A stretch of DNA of 9,128 nt, from positions 1 to 9,128 of the forward strand of contig JAUUYI010000060.1 in NCBI GenBank assembly GCA_030590525.1, written 5' to 3'. Below the pieces are notes generated by a model, which saw only the letters and a program-made list of their open reading frames with translations, had not been told where the DNA came from and made no database searches. Position numbers and translations under genes: made by a program. Origin of the DNA: Sedimenticola sp. Lineage in GTDB: Bacteria > Pseudomonadota > Gammaproteobacteria > Chromatiales > Chromatiaceae. Below are positions 1 through 5,892 of the stretch, piece after piece. Numbering within the stretch: the stretch's first letter is position 1; each line of letters starts with the position of its first letter.

Positions 1-9
1 ATCCACGCT

Positions 10-55
10 GTAGGGCCGAATTCATTCGGCCGCGTGCGAATAAATTCGCACCTAC
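10..55. repeat. REP-like double-hairpin palindrome
   Basis: The element is bounded by GTAGG (10-14) and its complement CCTAC (51-55). Inside are two adjacent perfect hairpins: GGCCGAAT/ATTCGGCC type at 14-31 and GTGCGAAT/ATTCGCAC at 34-51. This two-hairpin intergenic palindrome resembles REP-type repeats common in gammaproteobacteria. No T-tract follows, so it is not a typical intrinsic terminator. The gene to its left is outside the window. Confidence 0.7.
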
Positions 56-400
56 AAAGCACAGACCCCATATCTTGTACCAGGAGGAGCAAACCGCCCA
101 CCCCCTAATTTGATTACTGGCCAGGAACCTTAGCAATTAGCAATCGGCATGCCACTGTTAAAAAAGATTCTGTATCCATTTGATATTTATTTGTTATTTT
201 CAATCCGCCGAGAATTCCGGAAGCCAATCAGCCCACATAAGCCTGACAGTTTGGCAGGTAGATACGACGCCTGATCTCCAGTCACTTGTTTCTAAAAGGA
301 AACTAATTCTGCCAATTTGGCAATAAAGGGGAGGGGACTTAGTTCTACTTGGTCAGATTGTACATAAGATCAACAGTCGCAATATTTGTAGGGGTAATGG
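56..400. other. Intergenic stretch without a recognised gene
   Basis: I see no convincing open reading frame, tRNA or terminator here on either strand. The stretch is more AT-rich than the flanking genes, notably around 165-205. The only local structure noted is a small dyad TGCCAA-T-TTGGCA at 310-322, which could be a protein-binding site but has no gene immediately next to it. It may be decayed sequence between repeat insertions; that is inference. Confidence 0.4.
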
Positions 401-543
401 TAACTTCTTAATAAGTCAGGCAACAATCTGAAATGTAGGGTGTATCAAGCGGAGCGGATACACCAGGCTAGGTCGCGTTGGTGGATCCGTCGCTGCGCTC
501 CTTGATCCACCCTACCCGTTTGCCCCGGGTTATTGAGAAGTTA
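401..543. repeat. MITE-like palindromic element, copy 1
   Basis: The ends are inverted repeats: TAACTTCTTAATAA at the left and TTATTGAGAAGTTA at the right, with further pairing inward (TCAGGCAA against TTGCCCCGGG). The core holds two hairpins: GGTGTATC/GATACACC (439-464) and GGTGGATC/GATCCACC (480-511). They are separated by a short linker, and the two halves are also roughly inverted copies of each other. A near-identical copy lies at 1883-2026 in the same orientation. There is no coding capacity, so it would depend on an enzyme encoded elsewhere if mobile. No target-site duplication was recognised. It lies downstream of the minus-strand gene at 654-1697. Confidence 0.8.
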
Positions 544-653
544 CGTAGTCAGGCGGAGGCCGTTCTCGCACATCCCTGTGCCACTCGGCATTTGAACATC
601 CTGTTCGGCATGGATCGGCGTCCCAAAACAGGGAAGTTAATATTGGACAACCC
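544..653. other. Spacer downstream of the cNMP/rhodanese gene
   Basis: This 110-base stretch lies between palindrome copy 1 and the stop codon of the minus-strand gene. No gene and no hairpin followed by a T-run is visible in the minus direction, so the end of that transcript is not obvious. The neighbouring palindrome at 401-543 could slow or end transcription, but that is inference. Confidence 0.35.
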
Positions 654-1697
654 CTAAGTGCCGGAGATGCCGCCTTTCAGCACATAGGCATCGAACCCCA
701 CCTGGCTGAGCAGGAAGGCGCCGGCAGAACTCCGTTGACCGCTGTCACAGTAAAGGACATAGGTTTTTTTAATGTCCATGGTGGCTGCTTTTTCCCTCAG
801 CTGGTGCAGAGGGATGTTGGTCGCGTTGGGCAGGCCGGAGTTGCGGAACTCGCTTTCCAGCCTGACGTCTACTCGAATCGCCCCAGCGGCGATGAGGTCA
901 GTGGCAGCCTGGGCGGTGACCCAGTTCAGCAGGGGCCGTTTCAGCAGTTCGGCGAAGTCTTTTTTTGGCAGTCGCACCAGGCGCCCATCGGTCAGCATGG
1001 TGACCCTGGCGCTACGTGGGGTGTTGGAGACCAGTGCCTCTTCACCAAAGCTGTCACAGCTTCCCAGTTCTGTCAGAATCTTTTCACCGCTGCCCACTGG
1101 TTGGGAAACTTTGCATCGCCCTTCCCTGATAATGTAGTAGTAGTCGCCTGGTTCACCCATTTCAACCACGATGCTGCCGGCGCTGGCATGTATCTCCTCC
1201 ATCCGCGAAAACACGGCGTGGATATTGGCCGCAGGCAGGTTTAAAAAGGTTCTGCTGCATAGAAGGCGTATCATCCACTCGCTCTTCGCTGCATCCGGGC
1301 CGGGTGATCTGTCGCCGGGTGTCGCTGAGGAAAGCCTTTCTGGAGAGAATTGATTCCAGCTCAGGAGTTTTTCCAGTACCTGAGTATTTACCCGGGCCAG
1401 CGTGGCACTGGCAGATATCACCTCGGCACGGAACTGGCGAGGTTTGAAGTTGGCCAGTGCGTAGAGTGCCTCCTCGTTACCTGCGCTGATATAGGCTTCC
1501 TGGCCGTTTTCTGCAGTCTCACTGATTTCACCGGAAAGCAGATACACAGAATCTGTATCATGGTCACCAATGTCGAATATCAGTTCACCCCGGCTCAACT
1601 GCTCCACCCGGGTATTTTCTGCCAGTTGCAGCAGCCTGTCGTCGTAGAGTGCATTTATCGGTATCAGGGTTCTAAACTTGTTCAGATCCAGATCCAT
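654..1697 (-). CDS. Double cyclic-nucleotide-binding domain protein with C-terminal rhodanese domain
   Basis: The predicted protein has 347 residues and is probably cytoplasmic, since no signal peptide or membrane segment is visible. Residues ~20-115 look like a degenerate cNMP-binding beta-barrel. Residues ~150-250 form a better one, with MGEPGDYYYIIREG and the phosphate-binding-cassette-like FGEEALVSNTPRSARV (217-232). Residues ~258-345 are a rhodanese domain with the DVR start motif and the active-site loop CDSGQRSS, whose Cys317 would carry the persulfide. No helix-turn-helix follows, so it is not a standard Crp/Fnr regulator. By family knowledge it may couple ligand sensing to sulfur transfer, but ligand and acceptor are unknown. 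The ATG at 1697 (MDLDLNKF...) was chosen over an upstream GTG at 1733, whose extra 12 residues look non-conserved; GGGAAG upstream of the ATG is a weak Shine-Dalgarno match. A TATAGT (-10-like) lies on the minus strand at 1757-1752. The C-terminus stops at KGGISGT, a few residues shorter than most rhodanese domains. Confidence 0.85.
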   Translation of the reverse strand: MDLDLNKFRTLIPINALYDDRLLQLAENTRVEQLSRGELIFDIGDHDTDSVYLLSGEISETAENGQEAYISAGNEEALYALANFKPRQFRAEVISASATLARVNTQVLEKLLSWNQFSPERLSSATPGDRSPGPDAAKSEWMIRLLCSRTFLNLPAANIHAVFSRMEEIHASAGSIVVEMGEPGDYYYIIREGRCKVSQPVGSGEKILTELGSCDSFGEEALVSNTPRSARVTMLTDGRLVRLPKKDFAELLKRPLLNWVTAQAATDLIAAGAIRVDVRLESEFRNSGLPNATNIPLHQLREKAATMDIKKTYVLYCDSGQRSSAGAFLLSQVGFDAYVLKGGISGT

Positions 1698-1882
1698 GTC
1701 GGGCTTCCCGCTTATGTGGGTGGCAGGTACCACCCTTACTTAAAGAGTCTGACTATAAAAATAGCACGATGGGGGCAGGATGCGCGATAGCCCTGAAAAA
1801 GTAGTCAGGTCGGGAGTTTTCGTGGGGAGTGATGTGTTGTAATATGCGCGACGCCTTGCTTCTACCCTGGGCAAGATTTATG

Positions 1883-2026
1883 TAACTTCTCAATAAGCCC
1901 GGGCAAGGACCTAAAAGGTAGGGTGGATCAAGCGGAGCGGATCCACCAGGCTAGGTCGTGTTGGTGGATCCGTCGCTACGCTCCTTGATCCACCCCACCC
2001 GCTTGCCCAGGGTTATTGAGAAGTTG
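1883..2026. repeat. MITE-like palindromic element, copy 2
   Basis: This is a near-identical copy of 401-543 in the same orientation. The terminal inverted repeats are better preserved here: AACTTCTCAATAA at the left against TTATTGAGAAGTT at the right, continuing into GGGCAA/TTGCCC. The core has hairpins GGTGGATC/GATCCACC at 1922-1947 and at 1963-1994. It occupies the space between the divergent cNMP/rhodanese gene and prfB and ends about 27 bases before a TTGACA promoter-like hexamer. It does not encode a protein. Confidence 0.8.
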
Positions 2027-2052
2027 CAGATTCATACCTTAATGGCTTGAAT

Positions 2053-2082
2053 TTGACAGAATAGAATGGTATGCCCGATACA
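2053..2082 (+). promoter_or_regulatory. Candidate sigma70-type promoter of prfB-lysS
   Basis: A perfect -35 hexamer TTGACA lies at 2053-2058. The best -10 at suitable spacing is only GATACA (2077-2082, 18-base spacer), which matches the consensus weakly. It would give a leader of about 55 bases before the prfB start at 2142. The assignment rests mainly on the -35 match and location. Confidence 0.35.
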
Positions 2083-2132
2083 TCTCGAGGCCCAATAAAA
2101 GTAAACTTATTTCGGCGCAAGCCCTCAGCACC

Positions 2133-2138
2133 AGGTGA
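2133..2138 (+). promoter_or_regulatory. Strong ribosome binding site of prfB
   Basis: AGGTGA, complementary to the 3' end of 16S rRNA, lies four to eight bases before the ATG at 2142. This fixes the true prfB start upstream of the in-frame UGA, which matters because automated callers often begin the gene after the frameshift. Confidence 0.75.
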
Positions 2139-2141
2139 ATC

Positions 2142-3240
2142 ATGCAGGAAATTAACCCGATTACCAACAAAATCAGTGAACTGAGGGAGCGTTCTCAATC
2201 CCTTAGGGGGTATCTTTGACTATGATGGGAAGCAGGAACGACTGACTGAGGTACTGCGTGAGCTGGAGGATCCGGATATCTGGGGCCAACCGGAAGTGGC
2301 CCAGGCGTTGGGGCAGGAACGTTCATCCCTGGAGAGAGTGGTGCTGACCCTGGACGAATTGCAGAATGGCCTCGATGATGCCGCCGGCCTGCTGGAGATG
2401 GCGGTGGAAGAGGGGGATGAAGCAACCGTCGATGCGGTAGTGGGGGATCTGGAGAGGTTTGAAAAGAAGGTCTCCGGGCTTGAGTTCCAGCGGATGTTTT
2501 CCGGAGAGATGGATGCCAGCAATGCGTTTCTGGATATCCAGGCGGGCTCGGGAGGGACCGAGGCCCAGGACTGGGCGGAAATGCTGCTGCGTATGTACCT
2601 GCGCTGGGGGGAACGACACGGGTTCAAGAGCGAGATGATGGAGGTTTCCTCCGGAGAGGTGGCAGGGATCAAATCGGCAACGGTACGCTTCGAGGGCTCT
2701 TATGCCTTCGGTTGGCTGCGAACGGAGATCGGCGTTCATCGCCTGGTCCGGAAATCCCCGTTCGATTCGGGTAATCGGCGCCATACCTCTTTCGCCGCAG
2801 TCTTCGTGTCACCGGAAATCGATGACTCTATCGAGGTGGAGATCAACCCGGCTGATCTGCGTATTGATGTATATCGGGCCAGTGGCGCAGGTGGTCAGCA
2901 CGTCAACCGGACCGAGTCAGCGGTGCGTATCACTCACCTGCCAACCAATAGCGTGGTGCAGTGCCAGAATGATCGCTCGCAGCACAAGAATAAGGATCAG
3001 GCCATGAAACAGCTGAAGGCCAAGCTGTATGAGCTTGAGGTGCAAAAGCGTAATGCCAGCCAGAAAGTGGTCGAGGAGGGCAAATCGGATATCGGGTGGG
3101 GCAGTCAGATTCGCTCTTACGTACTGGATCAGTCCCGGATCAAGGATCTGCGCACCGGCATCGAGACCGGTAATACTCAGGCAGTGCTGGATGGCAGCCT
3201 GGACCAGTTCATCGAGGCCAGTCTGAAGAGTGGGTTGTAA
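2142..3240 (+). CDS. prfB: Peptide chain release factor 2 (programmed +1 frameshift)
   Basis: RF2 recognises UGA and UAA stop codons in the ribosomal A site and triggers peptide release. The gene is in two frames: 25 codons from the ATG at 2142, then a UGA at 2217-2219, then the +1 frame from GAC at 2218 to the TAA at 3238-3240. The joined product is 365 residues, the length of E. coli RF2. The stop-recognition tripeptide SPF falls at residues 205-207, and the catalytic GGQ at 250-252, within [15 protein letters not shown]. Residue 246 is Ala, as in most bacteria, rather than the Thr of E. coli K-12. Read without the frameshift, the downstream frame would start at a GTG (2296) and lose 51 residues. 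lysS follows in the same direction, as in E. coli. Regulation is autogenous through the recoding site: low RF2 favours the frameshift. Confidence 0.97.
2205..2220 (+). promoter_or_regulatory. RF2 programmed +1 frameshift site
   Basis: The sequence AGGGGGTATCTTTGAC contains all the known elements. There is an internal Shine-Dalgarno-like AGGGGG (2205-2210), a three-base spacer, the slippery CUU codon (2214-2216), the in-frame UGA as codon 26 (2217-2219), and a following C that makes the stop a poor terminator. It matches the classic E. coli site as I remember it. Slippage of the P-site tRNA from CUU to UUU puts the ribosome in the RF2 frame. Confidence 0.96.
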
Positions 3241-3345
3241 GGCGATTTTGCATGCGCTCACGAACAAAATATTCGCAGGAACCCCACCGTTTTGCTGATT
3301 CCGTGAATGGTCATGTGAATCCGCCACTACCGGGTAATCCACAGT

Positions 3346-4833
3346 ATGAATGAAGACGAGAACAAGCTCATCGCCCAGCGGCGTGAGAAATTGAAGCAGA
3401 TCCGTGAGCGTGGCATTGCTTTTCCCAATGACTTCCGGCGTAACGTGGTGGCGGGAGATCTGCATGCTGAATATGATGAAAAGAGCATCGGAGAACTCGA
3501 GGAGTTGGGGGTTCGGGTAAAAGTGGCGGGTCGCATGATGAGCCGCCGCATCATGGGCAAGGCAAGCTTTGCCCATGTACAGGACATGTCCGGCCAGATT
3601 CAACTGTTTGTGCAGCGGGATACCCTGCCAGAGGGATTCTATAACCAGCAGTTCAAGAAAGAGTGGGACATCGGCGATATCATCGGGGCCGAGGGACAGT
3701 TGTTCAAGACCAGGACCGGTGAGCTCTCCATCCGCTGTGATGATATCCGTCTGTTGACCAAGTCTCTGAGGCCACTGCCGGAAAAGTTTCATGGGCTCAC
3801 CGATCAGGAGCAGCGCTATCGTCAGCGTTACCTGGATCTGATCATGAACCAGGCGTCCCGCGAGGCATTCCGGGTGCGCAGTCGGATCGTGCAGTTCCTG
3901 CGCGGATTTCTCGATGACTGCGGTTTCCTGGAAGTCGAGACCCCCATGATGCAGGCTATCCCCGGTGGTGCGGTCGCCCGTCCTTTCGTTACCCACCACA
4001 ATGCTCTGGATATGCAGCTGTTCCTGCGTATTGCCCCGGAACTCTACCTGAAACGACTGGTTGTCGGTGGATTCGAACGCGTCTATGAGATCAATCGGAA
4101 CTTTCGCAACGAAGGCCTCTCCACCCGGCATAATCCCGAATTTACCATGCTGGAGTTCTACCAGGCCTATGCGGACTATCGTGATTTGATGAACCTGACC
4201 GAAGAGATGCTGCGAGCCCTTGCGCTGGAGATTCACGGTACCACTAGCGTTGTTTATCAAGGGAATGAGTACGACTTTGGCAAGCCCTTCACCCGGATGA
4301 GTGTCAAAGAGTCGATTCTCCATTTTCACCCGGAGATATCCCGGGAGGATCTGGATGATCTGGAGAGGGCGCGGGCTCTTGCGCAGCAGCTGGAAATTCC
4401 GTTCAAGGAGAGCTATGGCCTGGGCAAGATACAGATTGAGATCTTTGAAAAGATCGTCGAATACCAGTTGAAGGAACCCACTTTCATCACTGCCTACCCT
4501 ACAGAAGTGTCGCCGCTGGCCCGTCGCAACGATGACGACCCTTTCGTAACGGATCGCTTCGAGTTCTTCGTCGGTGGCCGAGAGATTGCCAACGGCTTCT
4601 CAGAGTTGAACGATGCAGAGGATCAGGCCGCAAGGTTTCGCAGCCAGGTGGAGGAGAAGGAAGCGGGGGACGAGGAAGCGATGCACTTCGATGCGGATTA
4701 CGTCCGTGCCCTGGAGCATGGCATGCCCCCCACCGCCGGCGAGGGTATCGGTATCGACCGACTGGTGATGTTGTACACCGATGCCGCTTCTATCCGGGAC
4801 GTACTGCTGTTCCCGCACATGCGTCCGGAGTAG
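3346..4833 (+). CDS. lysS: Lysyl-tRNA synthetase, class II
   Basis: This cytoplasmic homodimeric enzyme charges tRNA-Lys using lysine and ATP. The 495-residue product is close to the usual ~500. Residues ~56-145 form the OB-fold anticodon-binding domain ([21 protein letters not shown]...). The class II catalytic core follows: motif 1 around 184-215 ([21 protein letters not shown]), motif 2 around 243-275 ([15 protein letters not shown]...[14 protein letters not shown]), and motif 3 at 465-475 ([11 protein letters not shown]). The C-terminus [12 protein letters not shown] is typical of LysS. The ATG at 3346 is the only good start, because an in-frame stop lies at 3316-3318; the Shine-Dalgarno match is weak. 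The gap to prfB is 105 bases, longer than in E. coli, with no terminator seen, so co-transcription is likely. The full N-terminal domain separates it from the shorter EpmA/GenX paralogs. Confidence 0.97.
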   Translation: MNEDENKLIAQRREKLKQIRERGIAFPNDFRRNVVAGDLHAEYDEKSIGELEELGVRVKVAGRMMSRRIMGKASFAHVQDMSGQIQLFVQRDTLPEGFYNQQFKKEWDIGDIIGAEGQLFKTRTGELSIRCDDIRLLTKSLRPLPEKFHGLTDQEQRYRQRYLDLIMNQASREAFRVRSRIVQFLRGFLDDCGFLEVETPMMQAIPGGAVARPFVTHHNALDMQLFLRIAPELYLKRLVVGGFERVYEINRNFRNEGLSTRHNPEFTMLEFYQAYADYRDLMNLTEEMLRALALEIHGTTSVVYQGNEYDFGKPFTRMSVKESILHFHPEISREDLDDLERARALAQQLEIPFKESYGLGKIQIEIFEKIVEYQLKEPTFITAYPTEVSPLARRNDDDPFVTDRFEFFVGGREIANGFSELNDAEDQAARFRSQVEEKEAGDEEAMHFDADYVRALEHGMPPTAGEGIGIDRLVMLYTDAASIRDVLLFPHMRPE

Positions 4834-4844
4834 GGCTCATTTAT

Positions 4845-4934
4845 GTAGGATGGGCAAAGGCGCGAAGCGCCGTGCCCATCACCAGGGCAGGCAGCGCGGC
4901 TTTTGATGGGCACGCTACGCTTTGCCCATCCTAC
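4845..4934. repeat. Palindromic intergenic element between convergent genes
   Basis: The outer arms GTAGGATGGGCAAAG (4845-4859) and CTTTGCCCATCCTAC (4920-4934) are perfectly complementary. Each half also folds alone. The left half pairs GATGGGCA (4849-4856) with TGCCCATC (4873-4880) around GGCGC-GAA-GCGCC (4859-4871). The right half pairs GATGGGCA (4905-4912) with TGCCCATC (4923-4930). It begins 12 bases after the lysS stop and lies beyond the end of the minus-strand gene at 5009. A structure in both transcripts could act as a bidirectional barrier or mRNA end-stabiliser. No T-run follows, so an intrinsic terminator is not shown. Confidence 0.8.
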
Positions 4935-5008
4935 GATTCAGAGAATAACAAAATCAAGCAGTTACGATTATGTTATTCAAGGGTTATTGTTTCGCAAGCC
5001 CTAAGGGT

Positions 5009-5485
5009 TCAGCCTTCTTCCGGCAGATGGCACTGTTTGAGGAAGGCATCCAGGCCGATCTCTTCGGCATAGGCCTTGATGGCCTTGGGGCGCGCGCCTT
5101 TCTCTTTCACCTCGAATACCTTGTCCGGCTCTGCAGGCACATTGGTATAACGGCCGGCGGGGATCTTGATCGTCAACTTGGGTTTGACCCGCCGTTTGCG
5201 GCGTTTTACAGGTTTCGTCTTCTTTGCGGATGGCTTGGCAGGTTTGCGCGTTTCCACCACCTTTGACTGTTCGCGCTCGACCCGGGTGATGATACGGCGG
5301 GTCTCTTTAAAGAAACAACGAACGAATGACTCAAAGTTCAGGCCCGCCTCTTTCAGAGTGGAAAGCAACTGCTCGTGTGCCAGACCCAGGGTCTCCTGCT
5401 CTTTTTTCTCGCGCTCCAATGCCTCTTCCATAGTGGCCAGTTGGGAGCGCAGTGCTTCGATCTCTTTTTCTCGTTGAATGGTCAT
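5009..5485 (-). CDS. Divergent H-NS-like nucleoid-associated protein
   Basis: The 158-residue product is probably a cytoplasmic DNA-binding protein. Residues ~4-47 are a charged heptad-rich helix suited to coiled-coil oligomerisation, followed by EAGLNFESFVRCFF (46-59), which resembles the oligomerisation segment of H-NS. Residues ~79-103 are a very basic Lys/Arg/Pro linker (KRRKRRVKPK). Residues ~108-152 (YTNVPAEPDKVFEVKEKG, then ARPKAIKAYAEEIGLDAFLKQ) follow the pattern of the H-NS C-terminal DNA-binding domain. The core (Q/R)GR minor-groove loop is replaced by EKGARP. H-NS proteins bind AT-rich DNA and silence foreign genes; applying that role here is inference. The ATG at 5485 has no clear Shine-Dalgarno sequence. 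The gene lies convergent to lysS and divergent from ftsK, with an AT-rich upstream region. Alternative: another small coiled-coil DNA- or RNA-binding protein. Confidence 0.7.
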   Translation of the reverse strand: MTIQREKEIEALRSQLATMEEALEREKKEQETLGLAHEQLLSTLKEAGLNFESFVRCFFKETRRIITRVEREQSKVVETRKPAKPSAKKTKPVKRRKRRVKPKLTIKIPAGRYTNVPAEPDKVFEVKEKGARPKAIKAYAEEIGLDAFLKQCHLPEEG

Positions 5486-5521
5486 GATTCAATACTGTAA
5501 TTAAATAGAATAAAGTAGCTA

Positions 5522-5551
5522 ATTCTATCTTTTTTCAGGGCATTACGCCAA
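5522..5551 (-). promoter_or_regulatory. Candidate promoter of the H-NS-like gene
   Basis: On the minus strand, TTGGCG (5551-5546) and TAGAAT (5527-5522) are separated by 18 bases. They match the sigma70 -35 consensus at four of six positions and the -10 at five of six. The leader would be about 30 bases. The region is strongly AT-rich, which would also suit autorepression by an H-NS-type protein; that is inference. Confidence 0.4.
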
Positions 5552-5850
5552 ATAAATTACTTTAAAGATAAAAAGTTCGTAACTATATCAGTTGACCCAC
5601 GGGCCATGGTGGCCATGAGGTATTTGTTCCGGAAGACGTTGTAAACAGGGCCTCTCGACGGGATTAACCGGGCGCCTGTATGCCAGGCTTTATTTAATTA
5701 TGGTAAATTATGCGGCGAAATGATGTGTTGTAGTTTTTCGATATAATTACGTAGTCACGTAAATATCCAAACGACCCGATACATTTTCCGGGTTAATATT
5801 ATCTATCGAACCCATTCAATACGAGACAGGCCGGCCGGGTACACAGAGAT
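5552..5850. other. Intergenic region upstream of ftsK
   Basis: No gene is visible in this stretch. It holds a small GC stem GCCTG-TATGC-CAGGC (5674-5688) followed by TTTATTTAATT, which is weakly terminator-like. It also holds a perfect -10 hexamer TATAAT (5742-5747) and a dyad TTACGT-AGTC-ACGTAA (5747-5762) just after it. AT-rich segments lie around 5552-5590 and 5688-5715. The upstream neighbour common in other gammaproteobacteria (lrp or trxB) is absent. Confidence 0.4.
5742..5762 (+). promoter_or_regulatory. Candidate ftsK -10 element with overlapping dyad
   Basis: TATAAT at 5742-5747 is a perfect -10 hexamer, but no good -35 hexamer lies 16-18 bases upstream and there is no extended TG motif. 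The dyad TTACGT/ACGTAA (5747-5762) covers the expected transcription start, where a repressor could act. It does not resemble a LexA box. Transcription from here would give a leader of about 140 bases to the preferred ftsK start. Confidence 0.3.
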
Positions 5851-5892
5851 GTGCATCTGTTGTCGGTGAGCAGTGGAAGTTCAGAGGGGCAA

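Noticed and set aside
328..517. KOPS-like GGGGAGGG (328-335, plus) and GGGTAGGG (510-517, minus)
   Set aside because: Two octamers in opposite directions within 200 bases give no polarity signal and are compatible with chance; one lies inside a repeat.
735..1790. Several plus-strand open frames opposite the cNMP/rhodanese gene
   Set aside because: The minus-strand protein has clear domain motifs throughout, whereas the plus-strand products show none.
2013..2198. 61-residue minus-strand frame upstream of prfB
   Set aside because: It spans palindrome DNA, the prfB leader and the RF2 start. It has no motif and no plausible ribosome site.
2917..4329. 470-residue open frame on the minus strand opposite prfB and lysS
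   Set aside because: It lies antisense to well-recognised RF2 and LysS coding sequence. Its translation has no recognisable motif, and it is a by-product of codon bias on the real strand.
5674..5700. Intrinsic terminator GCCTG-TATGC-CAGGC plus T-rich tail
   Set aside because: The stem has only five pairs, the tail is interrupted by A residues, and no plus-strand gene lies upstream for it to end.
1830..5732. Shared 12-mer TGATGTGTTGTA at 1830-1841 and 5721-5732
   Set aside because: One or more exact 12-base matches are expected by chance in a window of this size, and the flanks do not match.
5851..5892. GTG at 5851 as the ftsK start
   Set aside because: It lacks a good ribosome site and adds 14 residues of low-complexity sequence. 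The GTG at 5893 has AGAGGGG at proper spacing. The choice is not certain.
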